Assembly: GCA_019418025.1 (NCBI GenBank)
Contig: DYCR01000006.1
Span: 38,343-78,763 of the forward strand
DNA from: Clostridiales bacterium
GTDB lineage: Bacteria; Bacillota; Clostridia; Oscillospirales; Oscillospiraceae
Reading direction: 5' to 3'
Length of the DNA: 40,421 nt
A program made the translations under genes and the position numbers. This document shows positions 1 through 7,181 of the stretch, one piece after another. The stretch's first letter is position 1; the number at the start of each line of letters is the position of its first letter. A model generated the notes under the pieces. That model was not told where the DNA came from and ran no database searches. It saw nothing but the letters and a program-made list of their open reading frames with translations.

Positions 1-84
1 ACCAAGGACGAGACCTTTACCGCCATTATGGACGGGACGGCTGCCGCATTTGAAAATTACTTCCGCGCAAACCCCATTGACTGA
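1..84 (+). CDS. C-terminal fragment of an unidentified protein
   Basis: Frame 1 is open from the window edge to a TGA at 82-84 and gives 27 residues ending in ENYFRANPID. It reads in the same direction as the nucleoside hydrolase operon that starts 40 bases later, so it may be the preceding gene of the same transcription unit. A GC-rich hairpin at 96-115 separates them. The fragment is too short to assign to a family and I do not recognise it. The call rests on the open frame up to a stop that is followed directly by an intergenic hairpin. Confidence 0.5.
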   Translation, partial: TKDETFTAIMDGTAAAFENYFRANPID

Positions 85-95
85 ATAAAGGAGAA

Positions 96-115
96 GGGCC
101 CTGATCTCAGGGCCC
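96..115 (+). terminator. GC-rich hairpin between two genes, terminator or ribosome-site bridging hairpin
   Basis: A perfect inverted repeat GGGCCCTGA / TCAGGGCCC with a 2-base centre is followed by GAATTTTAT. The short T-tract makes it a weak intrinsic terminator for the preceding gene. The only Shine-Dalgarno-like stretch for the next gene, AAAGGAGA at 87-94, lies before the hairpin. Folding the hairpin would bring it to about 9 bases from the ATG at 125. Confidence 0.5.
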
Positions 116-124
116 GAATTTTAT

Positions 125-1015
125 ATGAATGATAAGAAGATACCAGTCGTGATCGACTGCGATCCCGGCGCAGATGACGCATTGGCCATCCTTTTGGCAC
201 TGAGCAGCCCGAAGCTTGACGTGGTGGGCATCACCACCCTCTGCGGCAACGGTCCGGCAGAGCAGATGGCGAAAAACGCTGCCAAGGTCTGCGCCATGGC
301 CGGACGGCTTGACATCCCTGTGTATATCGGGTCGGAGCAGCCCATGGAGCGCCGGCTGAAGTTCACCACATTGTACTGCGGAGAGGACGGACTCTGCGAA
401 TCGGGTCTGCGCGAGCATAACGAGCTGATTTCCCAGACCGGCGCGGCGGATTTTTTTGCAGGACTCAGCGGGCCTGTGACGGTGGTGGCAACAGCAGGAC
501 TGACCAATCTGGCGCAGGTCCTGCTCCGCACCCCGAAGGCGGCGGAGCATATCCGTGAGATCGTTTTTGCCGGAGGCTATTTCCGGCTGAATCCCAAGCC
601 GGATCGGGCGGAGTGGAATGTTCTGGTGGACCCGGAGGCGGCACAGGTGGTGTTTGCCTCGGGCATCCCCATGCGCTGCGTGGGTTTGGATGTGACCAAT
701 TGTCTGGAGGATACCTTCGTCGAGCAGCTGCTGCATGAGACGGACGGCAGGGTCCACGATTTTGTGAAGGCCTGCACCGACTACGATCGGCGGGTGGGGC
801 TGTCTGTGTACAGCATTCTGGTGGACGGCATGGCAGTGGCGGCGGTGATGGAGCCGGAGACGGCCTCCTATGTCCGCGGCAGGGTGCAGATCCATCCGGA
901 TCGAAAGGATGCAGGCTTGATGGAGTTTCACCCCTGCGACGATGGGAACGTCCTTGCGGCGGGTGCATTTGCCTATGACACCTATCTGTCGATGATGAAG
1001 GAGATGATGAAATGA
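125..1015 (+). CDS. Nucleoside hydrolase-fold protein (IunH/RihA family) with altered active site
   Basis: Family members cleave the N-glycosidic bond of ribonucleosides using a bound calcium ion. At 296 residues the length is normal. The N-terminal calcium loop DCDPGADD (residues 11-18), TAGLTNLA (123-130), NVLVDPEAA (165-173), GLDVTN (187-192) and a late Asp at 234 are all present. Two histidines expected from E. coli RihA are missing: the HGESGLDG region reads CGEDGLCE (Cys85), and the HDP motif reads VDG (233-235). The substrate may therefore not be an ordinary nucleoside. The start is the only Met before the calcium loop; no ribosome site lies at normal distance (see the hairpin at 96-115). 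The stop overlaps the next start as ATGA, so it is translationally coupled to the sugar isomerase/epimerase. Confidence is high for the family and low for the substrate. Confidence 0.85.
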   Translation: MNDKKIPVVIDCDPGADDALAILLALSSPKLDVVGITTLCGNGPAEQMAKNAAKVCAMAGRLDIPVYIGSEQPMERRLKFTTLYCGEDGLCESGLREHNELISQTGAADFFAGLSGPVTVVATAGLTNLAQVLLRTPKAAEHIREIVFAGGYFRLNPKPDRAEWNVLVDPEAAQVVFASGIPMRCVGLDVTNCLEDTFVEQLLHETDGRVHDFVKACTDYDRRVGLSVYSILVDGMAVAAVMEPETASYVRGRVQIHPDRKDAGLMEFHPCDDGNVLAAGAFAYDTYLSMMKEMMK

Positions 1016-1899
1016 TTTTATCCACCTCAACAAACATCTATTGCGAAAGACCGGACGGGACGGTCCTGCCCATCCAGCAGACTCTGGAGGCGGCGGCTCA
1101 GGCAGGATTCGACACCTTCGATATGAGCTTTTATGAGTACAGCTATCCTGGCTCCCAATTCCTGACAGAGGACTGGAGGGCTTGGGCGGAGACGATCTTG
1201 GAGACGGCGGAGAGACTGGGACTGCGATTTTATCAGAGCCACGGATATACATATGATTTCCTTGATCCGGAGCTTACGCAGGAGCAGCGCCGCTGGCAGG
1301 AGACACTGGTGCGCCGCTCCATCGACTGCTGCGCCATGCTTGGGGCAAAGGTACTGGTGACCCATGTGAGTCCCGGCAGGAAGCTTGATTGCAGCCCCGA
1401 GCAGCTGCGGCAGTACAACCGCCGATACCTCCGTCAGCTGATCGACTATGCCGACAGCCGTGGGATGAAGGTGGCCATCGAGAACCAGTTTTACTGCGAC
1501 ACGGCGCCGGAGCAGATGTTCTTTGCTTTTGCACAGGATATTGCGGAATTTGTGGACAGCTTCGGTGACCCCAGACTGGGTGTGTGCTGGGATTTTGAGC
1601 ATGGTGCCATTATGGAGCTGGATCAGCCTCAGGTGGTGGATACACTGGGACACCGTCTGACGGCGACCCACGTTTCCGACACCGTCAGCAAGACCTTTGA
1701 GCCTTACATGCATGTCATGCCCTTCACCGGGCTGCTGGACTGGAAGCCCATCATGCAGGCTCTGGGCCGGATCGGATATGCGGGGGCATTCTCCTTTGAG
1801 GCCCACAACTTCCTGAAAAAGATGCCGGACGAGCTGGTGGAGACGGGGCTGAAATTCAGCCATCAGATCGGCAGATACCTGCTGTCTCTGGCAGAATAA
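1012..1899 (+). CDS. Sugar phosphate isomerase/epimerase family TIM-barrel protein
   Basis: This is a 295-residue member of the xylose-isomerase-like TIM-barrel superfamily (AP endonuclease 2 fold). It includes sugar epimerases, inosose dehydratases and hydroxypyruvate isomerases, which use a divalent metal. The expected ligands line up as Glu157 (AIENQ), Asp194 (CWDFEHG), His220 (ATHVSD) and Glu263 (SFEAHN), with further histidines at 77 (QSHGY) and 118 (VTHVS). AAGGAG at 998-1003 lies 8 bases before the ATG, inside the end of the nucleoside hydrolase gene. The two genes overlap by four bases (ATGA). No signal peptide is seen, so the protein should be cytoplasmic. The coupling suggests that a sugar or polyol released or handled by the upstream protein is isomerised here. 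The exact substrate cannot be read from sequence. Confidence 0.85.
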   Translation: MILSTSTNIYCERPDGTVLPIQQTLEAAAQAGFDTFDMSFYEYSYPGSQFLTEDWRAWAETILETAERLGLRFYQSHGYTYDFLDPELTQEQRRWQETLVRRSIDCCAMLGAKVLVTHVSPGRKLDCSPEQLRQYNRRYLRQLIDYADSRGMKVAIENQFYCDTAPEQMFFAFAQDIAEFVDSFGDPRLGVCWDFEHGAIMELDQPQVVDTLGHRLTATHVSDTVSKTFEPYMHVMPFTGLLDWKPIMQALGRIGYAGAFSFEAHNFLKKMPDELVETGLKFSHQIGRYLLSLAE

Positions 1900-1913
1900 G
1901 GGTGGACGAGCGG

Positions 1914-3236
1914 ATGTTTATACAGTATTATCGCTATCGCAGCAGATACCGCTGTGAGCAGCTGAGGCAGGACCCGCACCTTAAAATCGCATATCCGGCA
2001 GACGAGCATGGAATGATCACGGCGGCCCATGATTTTTATGTGATCGGCAATTTTGTCGATTGCACGATCGATGAAGCGGCAGTGCTGACGGTGGAGCTGG
2101 TGGAGCGGGAAAGCGGCAACGTGGTCAGGACTGTCAGAACCAACCGAAAAAACGGGCCCCTTCTGGCCTCTTATTCGGGCATCGTTTCTGAGGAAACGGC
2201 AGAGGCCATCGGCAGCAGCGGCATGCCGGATCTTGCTTATGACCCGGAGGATGCAGCGTCCATCGGCTATACATGGAACAAGGCTTATTACTGCGATACC
2301 GGCTTTTCTGCGCTGATCTACGGCGGAAGCTTCGGCCGTGACCGGATCTGCCAGAACGACCAATTCGGCAATCCGCTCAAGCCTCTTGCAGAGGGCTTCT
2401 ATGAGGTGCGCGTGACCTTGGAGAACGCCGGAGAGCAGTATGTATCTTCGAAAACGATTCGCTTGGCAACGGGACAGAAGGAGATCGTCCTGTCCCGTTT
2501 TTCCCCAAAGGAGCATGTGGAAATCGTGGAGCGTTTTGTTCAGGAGCAGGGCTTTGAGCCGTTTACAGACCCCTATGCAGGAATATGGGACCCTCAATAT
2601 TTTTCCTGTCCGTGGCATTCCGATGCCTATATCGAGATTCCGGAACGGTGGCACTGGGGGGATGCTCAGGAATATGAGTCCGGAGTGGTGCATTGCTTTC
2701 AGCACAACATTTCCGAGGCCTGCGTTTCCTACCGCATCGAGATCGCGAATATGCTGCGGCAGTCTGCCGACTGCGTCAATCAGCCGGATCGGCTGAGGTT
2801 TTACTACTATCCGGCGGGGAAGGCCGCCTTGGAGCGCACAGCCGGAGAGCAGCTGGCGCTCATGCCCCCGGGGCGGTATGCGTTTTTCACCGGCATGCAG
2901 CGTGAAAACGGCATGCTGCGGGTCAGGGCAGCATTCAAGCCCATCCCGTCGGCGGTGGAGCAGATACAGGGTTGTGAATACCGCATCCTCAACCGCATTG
3001 CAAGGGTGGATTACATCCTGCACGGAGGGGACGGAGCATGCATCAGGATCGAGGATCAGCAGGTGGGCATCCGAAAGCAGAAGGAGGATCAGACCGAGGA
3101 GTATCTGGTTCTGGAGTCGGAGCATGCGCTGCCGCTGCAAGACCTTCGGGGGGATATTTCCCTGTGCATGATCGCAAAGGACCTTTCCGGGAAAATATGG
3201 GACAGCATCAGGGCGGAAATTCCGCAGATCGGCTGA
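1914..3236 (+). CDS. Unrecognised 440-residue protein, third gene of the nucleoside hydrolase operon
   Basis: I do not recognise this family. The frame is open from a GTG at 1902. The ATG at 1914 is preferred because AAGGGTGG at 1898-1905 sits 8 bases upstream of it, while the GTG has no ribosome site. There is no signal peptide and no membrane segment. Two stretches look like beta-sandwich strands: DFYVIGNF... near residues 42-75 and GFYEVRVTLENAGEQY near 165-180. The middle is rich in Trp, His, Tyr and Phe (for example SCPWHSDAYIEIPERWHWGD), as in carbohydrate-contacting surfaces. The C-terminal third again alternates strand-like hydrophobic segments. It starts 14 bases after the TIM-barrel gene and is followed by a strong terminator, so it is the last gene of the unit. 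A role in binding or processing the same unknown sugar compound is inference only. Confidence 0.75.
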   Translation: MFIQYYRYRSRYRCEQLRQDPHLKIAYPADEHGMITAAHDFYVIGNFVDCTIDEAAVLTVELVERESGNVVRTVRTNRKNGPLLASYSGIVSEETAEAIGSSGMPDLAYDPEDAASIGYTWNKAYYCDTGFSALIYGGSFGRDRICQNDQFGNPLKPLAEGFYEVRVTLENAGEQYVSSKTIRLATGQKEIVLSRFSPKEHVEIVERFVQEQGFEPFTDPYAGIWDPQYFSCPWHSDAYIEIPERWHWGDAQEYESGVVHCFQHNISEACVSYRIEIANMLRQSADCVNQPDRLRFYYYPAGKAALERTAGEQLALMPPGRYAFFTGMQRENGMLRVRAAFKPIPSAVEQIQGCEYRILNRIARVDYILHGGDGACIRIEDQQVGIRKQKEDQTEEYLVLESEHALPLQDLRGDISLCMIAKDLSGKIWDSIRAEIPQIG

Positions 3237-3244
3237 CCTGACAA

Positions 3245-3282
3245 AAAACAGGCGTGACTTACTGGAAAGTCACGCCTGTTTT
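3245..3282. terminator. Bidirectional intrinsic terminator
   Basis: A 16-base-pair perfect stem (AAAACAGGCGTGACTT at 3245-3260 with its complement at 3267-3282) has a 6-base loop. There is an A-run before it and a T-run after it, so it can stop transcription from the left operon (+) and from the hydrolase gene at 3447-4301 (-). Confidence 0.9.
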
Positions 3283-3368
3283 GTCTGCCTGAAAGTTCCT
3301 TTGGACCAAGGGGGGCAGCTCCCTGCACGGTCTTGTCCCCGAGGGGGAGAGGAAAGCGTCCATAAAGC

Positions 3369-3406
3369 TGCCCCCTGCGGACCGGAAATTCCGGCGGCAG
3401 GGGGCC
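3369..3406 (-). terminator. GC-rich hairpin after the MBL-fold gene
   Basis: GCCCCCTGC (3370-3378) pairs with GCAGGGGGC (3397-3405), enclosing a smaller CCGGAA/TTCCGG hairpin. On the minus strand it lies about 40 bases past the stop of the metallo-hydrolase. The U-tract after it is poor, so it may be an mRNA 3'-end stabiliser placed before the main bidirectional terminator. AGCTGCCCCC at 3366-3375 can alternatively pair with GGGGGCAGCT at 3311-3320. Confidence 0.55.
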
Positions 3407-3446
3407 TTGAAAGGGAATATGGCTCAATGGATGATTATGCCGGGAC

Positions 3447-4301
3447 TCAGGCGTCGCACTGGTACCACAGCTCTGCCATGCCCAGTCGGGCCACATCGCC
3501 CTTGCGGAAGCCGACCTCCTCATACCGGCCGACGATGGTGCCGTCCAGCAGGCCGGTGGTCAGATCCAGATAGTCCTTGATGATCTGCTTGTCGAGGGTC
3601 ACCGCGTCATGCCCCACGCCCAGTCGGTCGTAGTCTGCCTCCAGTGCCCACAGCTTTGCCATGGTGTGGTTGCAGATCCGGATCAGGGCGGTGTCATTGT
3701 TGGGCTGACGTGTGAGGATGATCCCCACGTTGGCGGTGTCGCCGGTGAACAGGGTGCGGCTTGTCTTGTCCAGAATGCAGACCTCGCCGTCGGAATGGCC
3801 GGGGGTGTGGATCACCTGAAGCACCCGTCCGCCCAGATCAAAGACAGTGCCGTCTGTCATGGGCTGCCATGGATAGGTTTCGGGTGTCATCTCCGTGGGG
3901 ACCAGCTCCAGCAGCTCCTTCACATCCAGCTCCGGGCAACGAATGGGGGCGCGGCTGGTGATGAAATAGGCCCGCAGCTTGTTTTCGTCCCGTGTGCCGG
4001 TGAGCTTTTCGACGGTTTTCATGGTCTGCTCCTGCATGCCTGCATCCGCAGGGTGCTGATATACGGGGCAGTCGGAAAACTGGAATACACCGCCGTTGTG
4101 ATCAAAATGCCCGTGGGTGATCAGGATGATAAGGGGCTTGTCGGTCAGCTGCCGGACGATTTGCCGCAGATCTCCAATGCCGCAGCCGGTATCGATCAGT
4201 GCGGCTTTTTCTTCGCCCTCCACCAGAAAGGCGTTGACCAGATGAAATTCACTGATGCACCAGATGTGGGGCGCGATTTGGGTTACTTCGTGTTTTAACA
4301 T
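3447..4301 (-). CDS. Metallo-beta-lactamase-fold hydrolase
   Basis: This is a 284-residue MBL-fold protein of the glyoxalase-II-like type. The dinuclear metal motif HGHFDH lies at residues 63-68, with His165 and His169 in IHTPGHSDGE, Asp188 in FTGDTAN and a later His in GVGHDAV. All metal ligands are therefore present and the enzyme should be active. A long insert between the first and second metal motifs (about residues 85-150) is probably a substrate lid. No signal peptide is seen. AAGGAGT lies about 13 bases upstream of the ATG. The gene follows the GPH symporter by 42 bases on the same strand and is the last gene of the LacI-symporter-hydrolase unit. Many MBL proteins hydrolyse thioesters, lactones or phosphoesters. 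A lactone or ester of the imported sugar would fit the context but is a guess. Confidence 0.88.
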   Translation of the reverse strand: MLKHEVTQIAPHIWCISEFHLVNAFLVEGEEKAALIDTGCGIGDLRQIVRQLTDKPLIILITHGHFDHNGGVFQFSDCPVYQHPADAGMQEQTMKTVEKLTGTRDENKLRAYFITSRAPIRCPELDVKELLELVPTEMTPETYPWQPMTDGTVFDLGGRVLQVIHTPGHSDGEVCILDKTSRTLFTGDTANVGIILTRQPNNDTALIRICNHTMAKLWALEADYDRLGVGHDAVTLDKQIIKDYLDLTTGLLDGTIVGRYEEVGFRKGDVARLGMAELWYQCDA

Positions 4302-4343
4302 GGTGAAATGTTACTCCTTATGGGATTGGTGGAAAATCGGGGC

Positions 4344-5801
4344 TCACTGCTCCAGATCCTTCAGTGCAGCGGCTTCCTTCTCTTTGCCCATCTGCATGAC
4401 CTTCTGGCTGATCTTGCTCATTTCGTCATCGGAAAGGTTATAGATGATCTTGTAGCAGATGAACACCAGAATGCAGCCGACAGTGGGCCACAGGCCGCCG
4501 AACAGCTTCAGTCTCTCGGCGACACCGGGCAGCTGGCCCATGGAGCCGAGGGCGGCATCATAGCCCAGAGCCTCCAGAACCAGAGCGATGATGGAGGTGG
4601 ATGCAGATGCGGCGAAGAACACCAGGAAGGTGATGGTGGCGTAGACGGTGCCGTCGTTGCGCTGACCGGTGATGTAGGCCTGATAGTCAACTGCGTCGGC
4701 GATCAGGGACCACAGCAGCAGGGTGGTGGCAGAGGTGAAGCAGGATGCACCAAGCTGAGCCACGATCCATGTGGTGGGGGTCATGGGGGCGAAGGCGGTC
4801 AGGGCGTAGCATGCTGCGGCGATCAGAGTGGGCCATGTGACCAGATTCTTCTTGCCGAAGCGCTTGACCATGGGCTTGACCAGCAGCATGCCGAGAATCA
4901 GGGGGATCATGGTGCTGAGGGATGCCCAGGACAGCATGGAGGTGTCCTGAAAATAGACCATGAACACATACTGGTTGATCATGGAAACGGGCTGAATGAA
5001 CAGCTTGGAGAAAACATATGCCAGAACAACGGCGATCATAATGCGGTTTTTCAGGAAGCCCTTGGCAACCTGAAGGTAGTTGATGCGCTCGCCGCCTGCG
5101 GAGATGTTGCTGTCGGGAGTCACCAGAACGCGCTCGCTGATGAGCTTGTGGGACAGAAGCAGGCACACCACGCAGAAGGTGCCCATGATGAGGCTGAGCA
5201 GGATGAAGCGGCTGGCGATGGGGTCCTCGTTCTGATCAAACAGCAGCATGGGGGCGATGGTGGTGGGGATGATCATGCCGAGGAAGCTGCCGATGGACCG
5301 GAAGTTGGAAAGCTCGGTGCGCTGCATCTGGTCTGTTGTGATGATGTTGGACATTGCACCGTAGGGGACGTTGATAAAGGTGCCGACGATGCCCCAGATG
5401 AAGTACATCACCAAGACCCATGCGATGCGCACAGCGTAGGGCATTGCGGTGACGTTGATGAACAAAATCATGGTGAACACCATGTACGGCAGTGCAAACC
5501 ATTTCAAATAGGGCTTCATTTTGCCGTATCTGGTGGCGGGGCGGTTATCGACGGTGCGGCCGATGAAGGTGTCGTTCAAGGCGTCCAGAGCCTTACATAG
5601 GAATACGATGGTTGCGAAGTGGGTGGCTTTGATGCCCATGATGTTGACGCAGAACAGCATCAGGTAGCTGTTGACGATGACCTGAAGGCTGTTGAAGCCC
5701 CAGTCACCCAGCATGTATCCGATTTTGTCCTTCATGCCGAAGGCAGGGGCGTTTTTGATGTTGTGGGCGTACTGTTCGTTGAGTTTGACAGTATTTGCCA
5801 T
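4344..5801 (-). CDS. GPH-family sugar:cation symporter (MFS)
   Basis: This is a 485-residue membrane protein of the glycoside-pentoside-hexuronide:cation symporter family (MelB/XynP/UidB relatives) with about 12 hydrophobic segments. The helix-2 signature KALDALNDTFIGRTVD carries the two Asp residues that in MelB bind the coupling cation, followed by the cytoplasmic loop TRYGKMKPYL. The loop between the two halves contains a charged stretch around residue 215, and the C-terminus is Glu/Lys rich. AAGGAGAG precedes the ATG at normal spacing, 17 bases after the LacI stop, so the two genes are one operon. It is a paralogue of the GPH symporter at 18019-19431. The substrate is unknown. The linked GH36 gene makes an alpha-galactoside or a released hexose possible. 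Confidence 0.9.
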   Translation of the reverse strand: MANTVKLNEQYAHNIKNAPAFGMKDKIGYMLGDWGFNSLQVIVNSYLMLFCVNIMGIKATHFATIVFLCKALDALNDTFIGRTVDNRPATRYGKMKPYLKWFALPYMVFTMILFINVTAMPYAVRIAWVLVMYFIWGIVGTFINVPYGAMSNIITTDQMQRTELSNFRSIGSFLGMIIPTTIAPMLLFDQNEDPIASRFILLSLIMGTFCVVCLLLSHKLISERVLVTPDSNISAGGERINYLQVAKGFLKNRIMIAVVLAYVFSKLFIQPVSMINQYVFMVYFQDTSMLSWASLSTMIPLILGMLLVKPMVKRFGKKNLVTWPTLIAAACYALTAFAPMTPTTWIVAQLGASCFTSATTLLLWSLIADAVDYQAYITGQRNDGTVYATITFLVFFAASASTSIIALVLEALGYDAALGSMGQLPGVAERLKLFGGLWPTVGCILVFICYKIIYNLSDDEMSKISQKVMQMGKEKEAAALKDLEQ

Positions 5802-5818
5802 GATCGCTACTCTCCTTT

Positions 5819-6889
5819 TTACTCTTCTTGACTCTCGTAGTACAGGTCACTGTTTGCCCGCAGGATGATGCGGGGGGTGACCTTGTGATCCTTTGGCAGC
5901 TTTTCTCCCTTGATCAGATCGTTGAACATCATTTGTGCGGCCTTGTATCCGATGAGCTTTGGACACTTGTCGATGACCATATCCATGGTGCCGCTGTGCA
6001 ATGCACGGTAGCTCTGCTCAAACAGCTCGCTGCCGATGACCACGTCCGGGCGGATGCCGGTGCGCTCCAATGCCCGCAGCATGGATTGGGTGTGGCGGGC
6101 GCAGGTGCTGTATATCCCCACCAGATCCGGCATGGCGAGGATCTCGGCAAAGATGCTGCTGTTTTGCTTGATGTCCCATGCCAGCAGTCGGTTGATAACC
6201 TGATGCTGGGGAGCCATTCGGGCAAGGGCCTGCATGCACGCGGCGGTGTTGGTCTCTCCGCCGGGGGTGTCCTGACTGAGGATGACCACCTTGCCGGGAC
6301 GGTGCAGGAACTTCGACAGCATCTCACCGGCCATTTCACCGGCAAGGGCTTCGTTCTCTGTCACATTGCAGATGTCAGCAAGACTCTTCGGACAGCTCTC
6401 CACAACAATGACCCGGGTGCCGCTGCCGACGATCCGGTTGACGATGGTTTCGGAGGCTTCGTCCAGAACAAGACCATAAACGACAACGCCGTCAAAATGC
6501 ACCGGACGATCCCGGTATATATTTTTCAGGGTGCTGAGGGTGTTGTCATTGAAGGATTCCATGTCTGTGCCGGGAACGTAGTATTCGTGAAACATCACGT
6601 TGAACTGGGAAACTTCATTCCGGAACTGAAAATACCCGTCCAAGATCCGATCACGGAAATACTGGGCCTCTTTGACCCGCAGGGGGAACAGCAGGGCAAT
6701 GTTGGTGGTCTGCTTGCGCAGGGAGGCCGCGGCCAGATTGACCGTGTAGCCCTGCTCCTTGGCGATGGCAAGGATCTTTTCCTTCAATGCCTCGCTGCAG
6801 CCTTCTTTGTTGTTGAGTACGCGGTGTACCGTCGTGAGGGATACACCGGCCTGTTCGGCGATTTGCTTCAGGGTGACTTTTGCTGCCAT
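5819..6889 (-). CDS. LacI-family transcriptional regulator
   Basis: This 356-residue protein has the LacI-type headpiece at the N-terminus: VTLKQIAEQAGVSLTTVHRV (residues 5-24) is the helix-turn-helix, and the hinge region follows around residues 45-60 (NLAAASLRKQ). The rest has the periplasmic-binding-protein fold that binds a sugar effector, for example GVVVYGLVLDEAS and a DVVIGSELFEQ-type segment. GAGGTG lies about 10 bases before the ATG. It is the first gene of an operon with a GPH symporter and an MBL hydrolase, so it most likely controls that unit and perhaps the GH36 gene just upstream on the same strand. Direct repeats between its promoter and start (6935-6968) are candidate operators for autoregulation. 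The effector is unknown. Confidence 0.93.
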   Translation of the reverse strand: MAAKVTLKQIAEQAGVSLTTVHRVLNNKEGCSEALKEKILAIAKEQGYTVNLAAASLRKQTTNIALLFPLRVKEAQYFRDRILDGYFQFRNEVSQFNVMFHEYYVPGTDMESFNDNTLSTLKNIYRDRPVHFDGVVVYGLVLDEASETIVNRIVGSGTRVIVVESCPKSLADICNVTENEALAGEMAGEMLSKFLHRPGKVVILSQDTPGGETNTAACMQALARMAPQHQVINRLLAWDIKQNSSIFAEILAMPDLVGIYSTCARHTQSMLRALERTGIRPDVVIGSELFEQSYRALHSGTMDMVIDKCPKLIGYKAAQMMFNDLIKGEKLPKDHKVTPRIILRANSDLYYESQEE

Positions 6890-6934
6890 TTGTTACACCT
6901 CATTTGAACCTCTGCGCAGTGCAAAACATAGGTT

Positions 6935-6968
6935 AAATGTTTTACGAAAAATTTTACGCAAATGTTTT
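6935..6968 (-). promoter_or_regulatory. Direct repeats downstream of the LacI promoter, candidate operator
   Basis: AAATGTTTT occurs at 6935-6943 and again at 6960-6968, and TTTTACG at 6940-6946 and 6952-6958. They lie between the predicted transcription start and the regulator gene, a usual place for a LacI-type roadblock operator. The arrangement is direct rather than the usual inverted repeat, so the assignment is weak. Confidence 0.3.
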
Positions 6969-6987
6969 CTCAAATTTTGTGTATGGA

Positions 6988-7016
6988 ATTATACAGACTT
7001 TACGTTGTTTTGTAAA
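6988..7016 (-). promoter_or_regulatory. Sigma-70-type promoter of the LacI-symporter-hydrolase operon
   Basis: On the minus strand, TTTACA (7016-7011) and a perfect TATAAT (6993-6988) are separated by 17 bases. The predicted start near 6981 gives a leader of about 90 bases. Confidence 0.8.
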
Positions 7017-7109
7017 TTGACAATAAATCTGAAAAACCGAGAAAACTTTGTATGTAATGTACAAAAATCGAGGGGGATCGCCAAAGAAGGAAGAGAAGCT
7101 CCGGCATAA

Positions 7110-7140
7110 AAAGAGGACCGCCGATAGGGCGGTCCTCTTT
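7110..7140 (-). terminator. Intrinsic terminator after the GH36 gene
   Basis: A 13-base-pair stem (AAGAGGACCGCC with its complement) has a 5-base loop, and on the minus strand it is followed by a U-rich tract (CTCTTTTTAT). It separates the alpha-galactosidase gene from the LacI operon. Confidence 0.85.
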
Positions 7141-7181
7141 CATCGTGTTGCGTGTATGGATGGAAATTTTTCCTAAGGGGG

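Noticed and set aside
107..1252. Long minus-strand open frame opposite the first two genes
   Set aside because: It is His/Arg/Pro rich, has no ribosome site, crosses the terminator-like hairpin and two well-supported genes, and matches no family. It is a shadow of GC-rich codon bias.
4308..5600. 430-residue plus-strand frame full of Gly, Asp, His and Gln
   Set aside because: It is antisense to the GPH symporter; its composition is the complement of a hydrophobic protein. The symporter has the MelB-type motifs.
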